Source of the DNA: Rhodoferax sp. OV413
Lineage (GTDB): Bacteria > Pseudomonadota > Gammaproteobacteria > Burkholderiales > Burkholderiaceae_C
DNA length: 33,789 nt
Assembly: GCA_945861785.1 (NCBI GenBank)
Contig: CAMAWD010000073.1
Location: 1-33,789, forward strand
Direction of reading: 5' to 3'
Shown: piece by piece, positions 11,688 to 20,402 of the stretch
Position numbering within the stretch: position 1 is the stretch's first letter
How the letters are laid out: each line of letters starts with the position of its first letter
Notes under the pieces: generated by a model
What the model saw: only the letters and a program-made list of their open reading frames with translations
Databases searched by the model: none
Told to the model about the DNA's origin: nothing
Program-made: the position numbers and the translations under genes

Positions 11688-12887
11688 TCAGACGGCTTGG
11701 GAAAAACGCACCACTGCATCCTTGCGCAGATGCAGGTCGGGCAGCAGCTCCAGGCCCAGGCCAGGCTTGTCGCTCAGACTGAGCATGCCCTGCTCCACCT
11801 TCGGGAGCTCGGTCACGAGCTCCTTGTACCAGCCGCTGTAGAACGCACGCACGCTCTCCTGCACCAGGGCGTTGGGCGCGTGCAGCGACAGGTGGCTCGA
11901 CGCCGCCCACACCACCGGCCCGGTGCAGTCATGCGGTGCCACTGGCAGTTGCCAGGCATCGGCCATGGCCGCGATCTTGCGGGCCTCGCTCAGGCCGCCG
12001 CACCAACTCAGGTCGAGCATCACCACGCCCGCCACACCGGTCTGCAGGTAGTCCTTGAAGCCCCACTTGTAACTCAGCGTCTCGCTGGCGCAGATCAGCG
12101 CCTCGCAGTCCTTCGCATACTGTTTCAGCAGATCGAGCGAGTCCATGCGGATCGCGTCCTCGTGCCAGAAAGTCTTGAAGGGCTTGAGGGCGCGTGCGAT
12201 CTTCTGGGCCATCGGCAGGCGCCACAGGCTGTGGAACTCGACCATGATGTCCATGCGTTCGCCCACGGCGGAGCGGATCTTGCGAAAAGGCTCCAACGCG
12301 AGGTCGAGATCCGCATTGCTGATGTACTGCCCGTCGCTCCTTTCGGCCGCCGGATCGAAGGGCCAGATCTTCATGGCCGTGATGCCTTCGCTCAGCAGCG
12401 ACTCGGCCACTTCGTCGGCCCGATGCAAAAACCCCTCCAGATCCTCGTACGGTCCCTGGTTCTGGCCCAAGCCCCAGTTCGAGGTATTCTGGTTCACGAC
12501 ACTGCGGATGTACTGGTACCCGGCGCAGGTGTTGTAGATACGGATGGCGTCGCGGCTCTTGCCCCCGAGGGCCGTGTGCAGGGGCATGTTCGCCGCCTTG
12601 CCAAAGATGTCCCACAGCGCGATGTCGATGGCCGAGTTGCCACGCGTCTCCACGCCCGAGCCGCGCCACCCGAGGTACCCGGTGATGTCGCGGTTGCGCG
12701 ATTCGATCGCCAGCGGGTCTTTGCCGAGAAGTTTCGGCCCGGCCCATTCATGGATGTAGGCCTCGACCGCCTGCGCACCCATGAAGGTCTCGCCCAGGCC
12801 GACCAGCCCCTCGTCGGTATGCAGGCGCACCCAGACAAGGTTGGGGAACTCGCCCAGGCGGATGGTTTCGACCTGTGTGATCTTCAT
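11688..12887 (-). CDS. Enolase-superfamily (MR/MLE) sugar-acid dehydratase
   Basis: 399 residues, starting MKITQVETIRLGEFP, with the N-terminal capping domain followed by a TIM barrel. Visible catalytic features are Lys173 in AMKIWPFD, putative Mg2+ ligands Glu217 (MVEFHS), Glu243 (WHEDAI) and Glu269 (CASET), and His319 in APHDCTGP as general acid/base. These are the hallmarks of acid-sugar dehydratases or racemases that abstract the proton alpha to a carboxylate. It does not look like canonical D-galactonate dehydratase DgoD, so the substrate is open. Its start codon shares a base with the dctP stop (TGATG), so translation is coupled to the transporter's binding protein, and the ligand and substrate are probably related. 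Confidence 0.88.
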   Translation of the reverse strand: MKITQVETIRLGEFPNLVWVRLHTDEGLVGLGETFMGAQAVEAYIHEWAGPKLLGKDPLAIESRNRDITGYLGWRGSGVETRGNSAIDIALWDIFGKAANMPLHTALGGKSRDAIRIYNTCAGYQYIRSVVNQNTSNWGLGQNQGPYEDLEGFLHRADEVAESLLSEGITAMKIWPFDPAAERSDGQYISNADLDLALEPFRKIRSAVGERMDIMVEFHSLWRLPMAQKIARALKPFKTFWHEDAIRMDSLDLLKQYAKDCEALICASETLSYKWGFKDYLQTGVAGVVMLDLSWCGGLSEARKIAAMADAWQLPVAPHDCTGPVVWAASSHLSLHAPNALVQESVRAFYSGWYKELVTELPKVEQGMLSLSDKPGLGLELLPDLHLRKDAVVRFSQAV

Positions 12888-13897
12888 CAGCCGCCGCGTG
12901 CCTTCTTCAATGCATCGAGCACCGTGGTCACGGCTTCGGCACCGATGGTCGGTACGTTGCGGTCGTACACCGGCTTGACCTTGTTGAACATGCGCACCTG
13001 TTCGGCGGGTGTGACCTCGTTCACCAGCATGCCCTTGGCCTTGAGGCTGCCCAGAGACTTCTCGTTGAGCGTGCGATTGGCAGCGCGCTGCACTTTCTGC
13101 CCCTCCATGGCCGCCTCGCGCAGCACTGCCTGCTCCTGCGCGCTGAGCTGGTCCCACAACTTCTTGCTGTACAGCACCAGGAACGGGGTGTACGCATGGC
13201 GCGTGACGCTGAGGTACTTCTGCACTTCGTTGAGCTTGGAGGTCTCGATCGTGACGAAGGGGTTTTCCTGGCCATCGATGGTCTTGGTCTCGAGCGCGGT
13301 GAACACCTCGCCAAAAGCCATCGGCACCGCATTCGTACCCAGCGTCTTGAAGGTGTCGAGGAAGATGTTGTTCTGCATCACGCGCACCTTGATGCCGTCG
13401 AACTCCTCGGCCTTGGTGACCGCGCGCTTGCTGTTGGTCAGGTTGCGGAAACCGTTCTCCCAGTAGGCCAGGTTGACCAGGCCGGCTTCTTCGAGTTTCT
13501 TGTTGAAATACACACCGGCGGGGCCGTCGAGCACCGCGTCGGCCTCTTTCTCGTTGGCGAACAGGAACGGCAGGTCGAAGGCGCCGAGCTCCTTGACGAT
13601 GCCCACCAGCGGCGAACTCGAGGTGCACACCATCTCCTGGGTGCCGGCGCGCAGGGCCTGGGTGGCGGGCAGGTCGCCACCGGCCGAGCCGCCCCAGAAG
13701 GCGTTGATCTTCATCTTGCCGCCGGTCTTGGCGGCAAGCACCTCCTGCATCTTCTTGACGCCCACACCCACCGGGTGGTCTTCGTTCACGCCATTGGTGA
13801 ACTTGATGGTGCGGTCGGCGAATTGCGCGAAAGCCGAAGTGGCGACCAGCGCGCTGGCGGCGACCAGCGCCGCGGTGAGGGTTCTGCGAGTGAACAT
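12887..13897 (-). CDS. dctP: TRAP transporter solute-binding protein DctP
   Basis: 336 residues with a strong ribosome-binding site (AAGGAG, seven bases before the ATG). An N-terminal signal peptide (MFTRRTLTAALVAASALVAT, cleaved near AFA) exports it to the periplasm. Mature-protein features are IKFTNGVNEDHPVGVGV, FWGGSAGGDL, and the conserved region GIKVRVMQN with the Arg that in DctP proteins binds a substrate carboxylate. The final block AFGEVFTALETKTIDGQENP is typical of the family. It captures an organic or sugar acid and hands it to the DctQM membrane pair encoded upstream. The one-base overlap with the MR/MLE gene argues for a common substrate. Confidence 0.94.
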   Translation of the reverse strand: MFTRRTLTAALVAASALVATSAFAQFADRTIKFTNGVNEDHPVGVGVKKMQEVLAAKTGGKMKINAFWGGSAGGDLPATQALRAGTQEMVCTSSSPLVGIVKELGAFDLPFLFANEKEADAVLDGPAGVYFNKKLEEAGLVNLAYWENGFRNLTNSKRAVTKAEEFDGIKVRVMQNNIFLDTFKTLGTNAVPMAFGEVFTALETKTIDGQENPFVTIETSKLNEVQKYLSVTRHAYTPFLVLYSKKLWDQLSAQEQAVLREAAMEGQKVQRAANRTLNEKSLGSLKAKGMLVNEVTPAEQVRMFNKVKPVYDRNVPTIGAEAVTTVLDALKKARGG

Positions 13898-13941
13898 GGA
13901 TGTCTCCTTCTGGGTTACTGAACAGGGGTGAAAAAAGCCGG

Positions 13942-15240
13942 TCAACGCATCCACCACTGCAGTGGTACGGTGACGATGGACGGAAAAAGCACGAGCAGGA
14001 ACAACACGGCGATCTGTGCGCACAGGAAAGGCAACACCCCCTTGAACGCGTCGTCCATGCTGATGCGGGCCACGCCACAGACGACGTTGAGCACGGTGCC
14101 CACTGGCGGCGTGATCAGGCCAATGGCGTTGTTCATGATGAACATCACGCCAAAATACACCGGGTCGATGCCGGCCTTCAGGACGACCGGCATCAGCACC
14201 GGCGTAAGGATGAGCACCGTGGGGGTGAAGTCGAGCGCCGTGCCCACCACCACCACCAGCACCATCATCACGAACATCAGCAGCATCTTGTTGTCCATGA
14301 ACGGCGACATCATCGCGGCAACCTCGGTCGGAATATTCGCCACCGTGATCAACCAGGCGCTGACCATCGCCGCAGCAACCAGGAACATCACCACCGCCGT
14401 GGTCTTGCCGGCAGCCAGCAGCAAGCCGTACAAGGCGGACCACTTGAGCTCGCGGTAGATGAACATGCCCACGCAAAAGCTGTACACCGCCGCAACCACG
14501 GCCGCTTCGGTCGGCGTGAACACGCCGAACTTCATGCCGCCGATGATCACGATCGGCAGCAACAGTGCAAACGCGCCGTTGCCGGTAGTCTTCAGGCGCT
14601 GTGTCAGGCCTACTCTGGGTGCCGGGAGCACGTTCTCGCGCTTGGCCACCCACCACCATGTCAGGCCGATGGCCACACCCATCAACAGGCCGGGCACGAT
14701 GCCGGCAAGGAACAGCTTGGTGATGGAAACGTTGCCTGCAATGCCGAAGATGATCATCCCGATGGACGGCGGGATCACCGGCGCAATGATGCCACCCGAG
14801 GCGATCAGCCCGGAGGCACGGCCGATGTCGTAACCGGCGGCACGCATCATGGGAATCAGCAAGGCGGCCAGCGCTGCGGTGTCGGCCACGGCAGAACCCG
14901 ACAGGGACGCCATGATCACGGCGGCGATCACCGTGACATAACCCAGGCCGCCGCGAAAATGCCCCACCCAGGCCATCGCCAGTTCGACGATGCGCCGGCT
15001 GAGGCCACCGGCATTCATGAACTCGCCGGCGAGCAGGAAGAACGGCACGGCCAGCAGCGGGAAGTTGTCGGCCCCTTCGACGAACCGTTGCGCCAGGATC
15101 TGGCTGTCGAACGTGACCAGGCCGCTGGTGGCGGCCAGAAAGGCCATCAGCGTGATACCGCAGACCAGCAGCGCATAAGCGATCGGCATGCCGATGGCCA
15201 TCGCCGCCAGCAGGCTCAGGATGAAGACGCTGACGGTCAT
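13942..15240 (-). CDS. dctM: TRAP transporter large permease DctM
   Basis: 432 residues, almost wholly hydrophobic with about 12 membrane segments, of the DctM/ion-transporter superfamily. Recognisable blocks are FPLLAVPFFLLAGEFMNAGG, MASLSGSAVADTAAL, GGIIAPVIPPSIGMI and the second-half equivalent NNAIGLITPPVGTVLN. It is the Na+- or H+-driven translocation subunit in the inner membrane. It overlaps dctQ by four bases (ATGA), and a 44-base gap separates its stop from the dctP start. Confidence 0.96.
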   Translation of the reverse strand: MTVSVFILSLLAAMAIGMPIAYALLVCGITLMAFLAATSGLVTFDSQILAQRFVEGADNFPLLAVPFFLLAGEFMNAGGLSRRIVELAMAWVGHFRGGLGYVTVIAAVIMASLSGSAVADTAALAALLIPMMRAAGYDIGRASGLIASGGIIAPVIPPSIGMIIFGIAGNVSITKLFLAGIVPGLLMGVAIGLTWWWVAKRENVLPAPRVGLTQRLKTTGNGAFALLLPIVIIGGMKFGVFTPTEAAVVAAVYSFCVGMFIYRELKWSALYGLLLAAGKTTAVVMFLVAAAMVSAWLITVANIPTEVAAMMSPFMDNKMLLMFVMMVLVVVVGTALDFTPTVLILTPVLMPVVLKAGIDPVYFGVMFIMNNAIGLITPPVGTVLNVVCGVARISMDDAFKGVLPFLCAQIAVLFLLVLFPSIVTVPLQWWMR

Positions 15241-15782
15241 GGCCGCGCCCCGATCAACTGCTTCTCGGCATCGGCCAGGCCCTCGGTCTCCACCACCTGG
15301 AGCAGTTCGTCCTCGCTCAGCTGGCCAGTGAGCAGCCGGTACAGGACATGCAGGTTGATCGTGCCCATCACGACCGCGACCACATACCCGATGCCGTAGA
15401 CCCAGATCATGGAAATGCCGACGACGGGCGACACATTGGTGACCTGCAGGTCATGCATCTTCCAGGTGCCAAGCAGAAAGAAGCCGTTGCAGAACAGCAT
15501 CAGGGACTCGCTGAGGAACAGGCAGACCTTCTTGCCACCGACCGGCAGGTGCTTGACCAGCGTGTCCACGCCCAGATGTCCACCCTCGCGCATCGCCACC
15601 ATCGCGCCGAGGTAGGTGAGCCAGATGAAGCAGTAACGCGACATCTCGTCTGACACGGTGATGCCGGAATTGAAGGCGTAACGCAGCACCACGTTGCCGA
15701 ACACCATCACCACCATGGCCACCATGCAGGCCACGACGAGGAACTCCAGCAGGCGGAAGAAAGCATCAATGGTCTTTTGCAT
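15237..15782 (-). CDS. dctQ: TRAP transporter small permease DctQ
   Basis: 181 residues with four predicted membrane segments, the first in FLVVACMVAMVVMVFGNVVL. The block SDEMSRYCFIWLTYLGAM is characteristic of DctQ (E-x-x-R-x-x-x-x-W). It pairs with DctM in the inner membrane. It starts 30 bases after the regulator stop on the same strand, so regulator and transporter are probably one transcript. The C-terminal tail, which ends EKQLIGARP, is cytoplasmic and longer than the minimum for the family. Confidence 0.92.
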   Translation of the reverse strand: MQKTIDAFFRLLEFLVVACMVAMVVMVFGNVVLRYAFNSGITVSDEMSRYCFIWLTYLGAMVAMREGGHLGVDTLVKHLPVGGKKVCLFLSESLMLFCNGFFLLGTWKMHDLQVTNVSPVVGISMIWVYGIGYVVAVVMGTINLHVLYRLLTGQLSEDELLQVVETEGLADAEKQLIGARP

Positions 15783-15812
15783 CGGCGGCTCGGATTGCAG
15801 GTTGCGAACAGC

Positions 15813-16556
15813 TCACGCCGCCTTGAGGTGGTGTGCCGGATGGCTCACGCTGGGCAGGCGCAGGCGCGACGCGAGCACCTGCTCGATGTCCCGGCCCGCA
15901 CTGTCGATCAGCTGGCGCACAGCGGCCTCGGCCGCATCGGGCCGCTGCGCAATGACCGCGTCCAGGATGGCGCGGTGCATCGGAAGCGACGACAAGGGGC
16001 CGTCCTTGCGCCGGGTCGACATCTCGAAACTGGTGCGCAATAACGCGCCGAGTGCCTTGCTCATCTGCACCAGCAAGCGGTTGCGACTGGCGCGCAACAA
16101 GCCCTGGTGGAATCGCAGGTCGTGGGTGACGTAGTCCCCACCCTCGTAGACCGCATGGCGCATGCCGGCAAAGGCCTCTTCGATGGTGTCGATGTCCTGC
16201 TGGGTGGCGCGTTGCGCCGCCAGGCGGATGGCGGCCGGCTCGACAATCAGGCGCAGATCCTGCAGGTCGCGCACGAACTCGGGTGTCAACCCGGCCTTGG
16301 CCTGCCAGGCGATGACATCGGGGTCGAACCAGTTCCACTGCTCGTCCGGAAGGACGCGGGTACCGACCTTGGGGCCGGTCTGGATCAGGCCCTTGGCCAC
16401 CAGCGACTTGACCGACTCGCGCACGACGGTGCGGCTGACCCCGAGCTCCTCGCACAGCAGGGGTTCGGCGGGCAGGAAACCGCCCGCACCGAAACGCCCA
16501 GCCACAATCGCCTCGCCGAGGTAGTCCACCGTGTTGCCGTGCACGTTCTTGATCAA
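15813..16556 (-). CDS. GntR-family (FadR subfamily) transcriptional regulator
   Basis: 247 residues. The N-terminal winged helix (GGFLPAEPLLCEELGVSRTVVRESVKSL) is the FadR-type GntR signature; the all-helical FCD effector domain follows, with D-x-x-x-R (DLRLI) and H-x-x-x-H-type metal and ligand positions (THDLRFH, MHRAI). Such proteins (DgoR, UxuR, LldR) repress sugar- or organic-acid genes until the acid binds. A TTG start is chosen because AGGAG sits exactly seven bases upstream, with a T8 run filling the spacer. GTG at 16544 is the alternative. It is divergent from the dehydratase operon and leads the TRAP operon, so autoregulation is likely. Confidence 0.93.
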   Translation of the reverse strand: MIKNVHGNTVDYLGEAIVAGRFGAGGFLPAEPLLCEELGVSRTVVRESVKSLVAKGLIQTGPKVGTRVLPDEQWNWFDPDVIAWQAKAGLTPEFVRDLQDLRLIVEPAAIRLAAQRATQQDIDTIEEAFAGMRHAVYEGGDYVTHDLRFHQGLLRASRNRLLVQMSKALGALLRTSFEMSTRRKDGPLSSLPMHRAILDAVIAQRPDAAEAAVRQLIDSAGRDIEQVLASRLRLPSVSHPAHHLKAA

Positions 16557-16600
16557 AAAAAAGCTCCTGCCAGGGGATGTGAACTCCGCCTGGAATGCTT

Positions 16601-16610
16601 ATCATATGAT
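16601..16610. promoter_or_regulatory. Probable GntR operator in the divergent promoter region
   Basis: ATCATATGAT is a perfect 10-bp palindrome in the 118-base gap between the regulator and the IlvD/Edd dehydratase. It is the only clear symmetric site there. It also supplies -10-like hexamers in both directions (TATCAT at 16600-16605 on plus, TATGAT at 16601-16606 on minus), so a bound repressor could cover both promoters. No good -35 was found on either side. Confidence 0.55.
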
Positions 16611-16674
16611 GATTGAGACGCGCCGCCACCCGGGGTAAACCCTGTTTCACCACCCTCACCCAGGACAAAAACAC

Positions 16675-18411
16675 ATGCGACAAGCACCCAAAAAGAAGCC
16701 CGAAGAACTCCGCAGCCAGCAGTGGTTCGGCCGCCAGGACCGCGATGGTTTCGCCTACCGCAGCTGGCTCAAGGGCAAGGGCATTCCGCAGGACCAGTTC
16801 GAAGGTAAACCGGTGATCGGCATCTGCAACACCTTCAGCGAACTTACCCCCTGCAATTCGCATTTCCGCACCATTGCCGAGCAGGTGAAGATCGGCGTCT
16901 ATGAGGCCGGCGGTTTCCCGCTCGAGTTCCCGGTGATGTCGCTGGGCGAAGTGTTGTTGCGCCCGACCGCGATGTTGTACCGCAACCTGGCCAGCATGGA
17001 CGTCGAGGAGAGCATCCGCGGCAACCCGATCGATGGCGTGGTGCTGCTGATGGGCTGCGACAAGACCACGCCATCGCTGATGATGGGCGCGGCCAGCGTC
17101 GACCTGCCCACCATCGGTGTCAGCGGCGGGCCCATGCTCAACGGCAAGTGGCGCGGGCAGGAGCTCGGTTCAGGCACCGGTGTTTGGAGCATGAGCGAGC
17201 AGGTGCGCGCCGGCACCCTCAAGCTGCAGGAGTTCCTGGAGGCCGAGAGTTGCATGCACCGCAGCCACGGCCACTGCATGACCATGGGCACTGCCAGCAC
17301 CATGGCCAGCATGATCGAGGCATTGGGTGTCGGCCTGCCTGGCAATGCGGCCTACCCGGCCGTGGACGGCCGGCGCAATGTGCTGGCGCGCAACGCCGGG
17401 CGGCGCATCGTCGACATGGTGCATGAAGATCTGGTGCTGTCGCGCATCCTCACCCGCGAGGCGTTCGAGAACGCCATCAAGACGCTGGCCGCGATTGGCG
17501 GCTCGACCAACGCGGTGATCCACCTCATCGCCATGGCCGGCCGCATTGGCGTCAAGCTCAGCGTGGACGACTTCGACCGCCTGGGCAGCGAGATGCCCTG
17601 CCTGGTCAACCTGCAACCTTCGGGCAAATACCTGATGGAAGATTTTTGTTACGCCGGCGGGCTGCCCGTGGTGATGAAGGAGATCGAACATTCGCTGCAC
17701 ACCGGGGCGCTGACCGCCAACGGCAAGACCATCGGCGAGAACATCGCGCAGGCCGAGAACTTCAACACCGACGTGATCCAGCCACTGGCCAGGCCCTTCA
17801 TGGAAAAGGCCGGTATTGCCATACTGCGCGGCAACCTCGCCCCGCGCGGCGCGGTCATCAAGCCCAGCGCGGCCACGGCCTCGCTGCTGGTGCACAAGGG
17901 CCGCGCCGTGGTGTTCGATAACATCGAGGAGTTCCACCGCCTGATCGACGACGAGTCACTGGATGTGGACGAAACCTGCATCCTGGTGCTGAAGAACTGC
18001 GGCCCCAAGGGTTACCCCGGCATGGCCGAGGTGGGCAACATGCCACTGCCGCCAAAAGTGCTGCGCAAGGGCATCACCGACATGGTGCGCATCAGCGACG
18101 CGCGCATGAGCGGCACGGCGTATGGCACGGTGGTGCTGCACACCACCCCTGAAGCCGCTGCCGGCGGGCCACTGGCCGTGGTGCAGAACGGCGACACGAT
18201 TGAACTCGATGTGCCCAACCGCCGCCTGCACCTGCATGTGAGCGACGAGGAACTGGCCCGCCGGCTGGCTGGCTGGACGGCCCCGCCGCCGCCACTGTCC
18301 AGCGGCTACTGGAAGCTGTACGTGGACCATGTGCTGCAGGCCGACGAAGGTGTCGACCTGGACTTCCTGGTCGGCAAACGCGGCGCATTCGTTCCGCGCG
18401 ACAATCACTGA
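16675..18411 (+). CDS. IlvD/Edd family [2Fe-2S] sugar-acid dehydratase
   Basis: 578 residues, a close length match to characterised L-arabinonate and related sugar-acid dehydratases (about 579). The three cluster cysteines are Cys60 (SELTPCNSH), Cys128 (GCDKTTPS) and Cys201 (HRSHGHCMTMG), one residue off the numbering known for the Rhizobium L-arabinonate enzyme. The segment TSLM-type GGSTNAVIHL and the DARMSGTAYGTVVLH motif near the C-terminus are also present. It removes water from an aldonic acid to give a 2-keto-3-deoxy acid. The two kinases and DgoA downstream point to a hexonate such as D-galactonate rather than a pentonate, although the sequence looks arabinonate-like. AGGA precedes the ATG by ten bases. 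Confidence 0.9.
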   Translation: MRQAPKKKPEELRSQQWFGRQDRDGFAYRSWLKGKGIPQDQFEGKPVIGICNTFSELTPCNSHFRTIAEQVKIGVYEAGGFPLEFPVMSLGEVLLRPTAMLYRNLASMDVEESIRGNPIDGVVLLMGCDKTTPSLMMGAASVDLPTIGVSGGPMLNGKWRGQELGSGTGVWSMSEQVRAGTLKLQEFLEAESCMHRSHGHCMTMGTASTMASMIEALGVGLPGNAAYPAVDGRRNVLARNAGRRIVDMVHEDLVLSRILTREAFENAIKTLAAIGGSTNAVIHLIAMAGRIGVKLSVDDFDRLGSEMPCLVNLQPSGKYLMEDFCYAGGLPVVMKEIEHSLHTGALTANGKTIGENIAQAENFNTDVIQPLARPFMEKAGIAILRGNLAPRGAVIKPSAATASLLVHKGRAVVFDNIEEFHRLIDDESLDVDETCILVLKNCGPKGYPGMAEVGNMPLPPKVLRKGITDMVRISDARMSGTAYGTVVLHTTPEAAAGGPLAVVQNGDTIELDVPNRRLHLHVSDEELARRLAGWTAPPPPLSSGYWKLYVDHVLQADEGVDLDFLVGKRGAFVPRDNH

Positions 18412-18457
18412 CATCGCGCTGCCGGGAGATGGCGGCGCGATTTTCAGGAAAGCGCAC

Positions 18458-19387
18458 ATGCAAGAGAAAACACTCGATGTGGCCGCGCTGGGCGAGGCCA
18501 TGGTGGAGTTCAACCAGACCAGCGCCGGCCAGCCGCAATTTCTGCAGGGTTTTGGTGGCGACACCAGCAATGCTGCGATTGCGGCCGCACGCGCCGGCGC
18601 GCGCAGCGCCTACCTGACCCGCGTCGGTGGTGACACCTTCGGCCAGATGCTGCTGCAGCTTTGGGCCTGCGAGGGTGTGAACACCAGCGGCGTCACGACG
18701 TCCGGCGCCAGCCACACCGGCATCTATTTCGTCACCCACGGCACACACGGCCATGAGTTCAGCTACCGGCGCGCCGACTCCGCAGCCAGCCGCATGACGC
18801 CGCAGTGGCTCGCCGGCACCCCCTCGGAGGTGATCCGCGGCGCACGTTACCTGCATGTCTCGGCGATTTCCATGGCGATCTCACCGGGCGCCTGCGACAC
18901 GGTATTCGAGGCGATGGAACTGGCCCGGGAATCCGGCACGCAGGTGGCGTTCGACTCCAACCTTCGCCTCAAGCTGTGGCCGCTCGCACGCGCGCAAGCC
19001 TGTGTTCGCCAGGCCATCGGGCTGTGCGACATCTTCCTGCCCAGCCTGGAGGACATGGTGGCCCTGACCGGCCTGCGGGAGCCGCGCAGCATCGTCGATT
19101 GGAGCCACGCCCAGGGCGCGCGCGCAGTGGTGCTCAAGCTGGGGGCCGACGGAGCCCTGGTCAGCAATGGGCAGGTGCGGGAACACATCGCGGGGCGCAA
19201 GGTTCCTGTGCGCGATGCGACCGGCGCGGGCGACTGCTTCTGCGGCAACCTGCTGGCCAGGATGGCCAAGGGCGACAGCCTGCTGCCGGCCACCCGCTAC
19301 GCCAATACGGCAGCCTCCCTGGCGGTGCAGGGCTTCGGGGCGGTGCAACCGCTGCCGCGCAGCAGTTCGGTGTTTGCCGCGTTATGA
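18458..19387 (+). CDS. kdgK: PfkB-family sugar kinase, probable 2-keto-3-deoxygluconate kinase
   Basis: 309 residues from an ATG preceded by AGGAAAG. Ribokinase-fold markers are the N-terminal GEAMVEFNQ, substrate motif FGGDTSNAA, FDSNLRLKLW, and the catalytic, anion-hole segment RDATGAGDCFCG with the base Asp. These are the KdgK-type features within PfkB. It would phosphorylate a 2-keto-3-deoxy acid at the 6-position using ATP in the cytoplasm. It starts 46 bases after the dehydratase stop, in the same operon. The next gene encodes a different, DgoK-type kinase for what could be the C4 epimer, so the exact substrate of each is uncertain. Confidence 0.85.
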   Translation: MQEKTLDVAALGEAMVEFNQTSAGQPQFLQGFGGDTSNAAIAAARAGARSAYLTRVGGDTFGQMLLQLWACEGVNTSGVTTSGASHTGIYFVTHGTHGHEFSYRRADSAASRMTPQWLAGTPSEVIRGARYLHVSAISMAISPGACDTVFEAMELARESGTQVAFDSNLRLKLWPLARAQACVRQAIGLCDIFLPSLEDMVALTGLREPRSIVDWSHAQGARAVVLKLGADGALVSNGQVREHIAGRKVPVRDATGAGDCFCGNLLARMAKGDSLLPATRYANTAASLAVQGFGAVQPLPRSSSVFAAL

Positions 19388-19445
19388 GGCGGCGGGCGCC
19401 GGCCGATGCAACACGCGCTGTGGCACGCACCACGCGTGAACCCAC

Positions 19446-20402
19446 ATGAACACGGCACCTGCCCCGGCAAGACCTGCGCAGCTGCTCGCGCTGGACTGGG
19501 GCACTTCGTCCTTGCGGGGCGCCCTGCTCGACGCGCAAGGCACCGTACTGGACGAGCGCGCATTCGCCCGCGGGATCCTGACCGTTCCGCCTGGCGGTTT
19601 CGCCGAGGTCTTCGACGCCAGTTTCGGCGACTGGGCGCGCACCGGCGTGCCCCTGTGCCTGATCTCGGGCATGGCCGGCAGCAAGCAGGGCTGGGCCGAG
19701 GCACCCTACTGCCCTTGCCCGGCAGGTTTTGCCGATCTGGCCGGGCAACTGCGCTGGATCGAACACAGCAGCCTGGCAATTCCGGTGGCCATCGTGCCCG
19801 GCCTGCGCTGCGAGTCCGAGTTGCAGGCAGACGGCCTGCCCCCGGTGCCAGACGTGATGCGTGGCGAAGAGGTGCAGATCTTCGGCGCCATCCGGCACAC
19901 CGGCCGTACCAACGGCATCTTCGTGTTGCCCGGCACGCACAGCAAATGGGCCGAGGTGCAGGACGGCCGTGTGCGGCAGTTCCAGACCTTCATGACTGGC
20001 GAGTTTTTCGCGCTGCTCAGCCAGCACTCGCTGCTGGCGCGGTCCATTCTGGCGGACGCCCCCTTCGATCCAGCGGCATTTGAACAGGGTGTCGCCAGGG
20101 CGCGCTCGGGCGCGGGCTTGCTGCACAACGCATTCGGCACCCGCACCTTGTCCCTGTTCGAACGCATGGCCGCCCCGGCACTTGCCAGCTACCTGTCGGG
20201 CCTGGTCATCGGGGAGGAGTTGCGTGCGCGCCATCTGCAACCAGGAGCCGAGTTGGTACTGGTCGGCTCGAGCACGCTCGTGCAAAGGTACAGCCACGCA
20301 CTGTCGCAACACGGTGCGCGCATCCAGGCGCTGGGTGCAGAAGCCACCTGGGCCGGCCTGCACGCGCTGGCACAACACATCGACCACCATGACCACACCT
20401 GA
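19446..20402 (+). CDS. dgoK: 2-dehydro-3-deoxygalactonokinase DgoK
   Basis: 318 residues starting MNTAPAPARPAQLLALDWG. The DgoK family pattern is clear: LDWGTSSLRGALLD at the N-terminus, SGMAGSKQGWAEAPY, RGEEVQIFGA and VLPGTHSKWAEV. Length fits (about 290-320). It phosphorylates 2-keto-3-deoxygalactonate to the 6-phosphate in the De Ley-Doudoroff route. The gene overlaps the dgoA start by 14 bases, which couples the two steps. No membrane segment is present. Confidence 0.95.
   Translation: MNTAPAPARPAQLLALDWGTSSLRGALLDAQGTVLDERAFARGILTVPPGGFAEVFDASFGDWARTGVPLCLISGMAGSKQGWAEAPYCPCPAGFADLAGQLRWIEHSSLAIPVAIVPGLRCESELQADGLPPVPDVMRGEEVQIFGAIRHTGRTNGIFVLPGTHSKWAEVQDGRVRQFQTFMTGEFFALLSQHSLLARSILADAPFDPAAFEQGVARARSGAGLLHNAFGTRTLSLFERMAAPALASYLSGLVIGEELRARHLQPGAELVLVGSSTLVQRYSHALSQHGARIQALGAEATWAGLHALAQHIDHHDHT

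Noticed and set aside
11550-13466. 638-codon plus-strand open frame opposite the MR/MLE and dctP genes
   Set aside because: Antisense shadow: opposite two genes with complete catalytic and family motifs, and without motifs of its own.
13900-15399. 499-codon His/Gln/Asp-rich plus-strand frame opposite dctM
   Set aside because: The composition is the complement of hydrophobic membrane codons; dctM is complete on the other strand.
16554-16580. T8 tract before the regulator start as an intrinsic terminator
   Set aside because: No GC-rich stem precedes it on the minus strand; it fills the ribosome-binding-site spacer.
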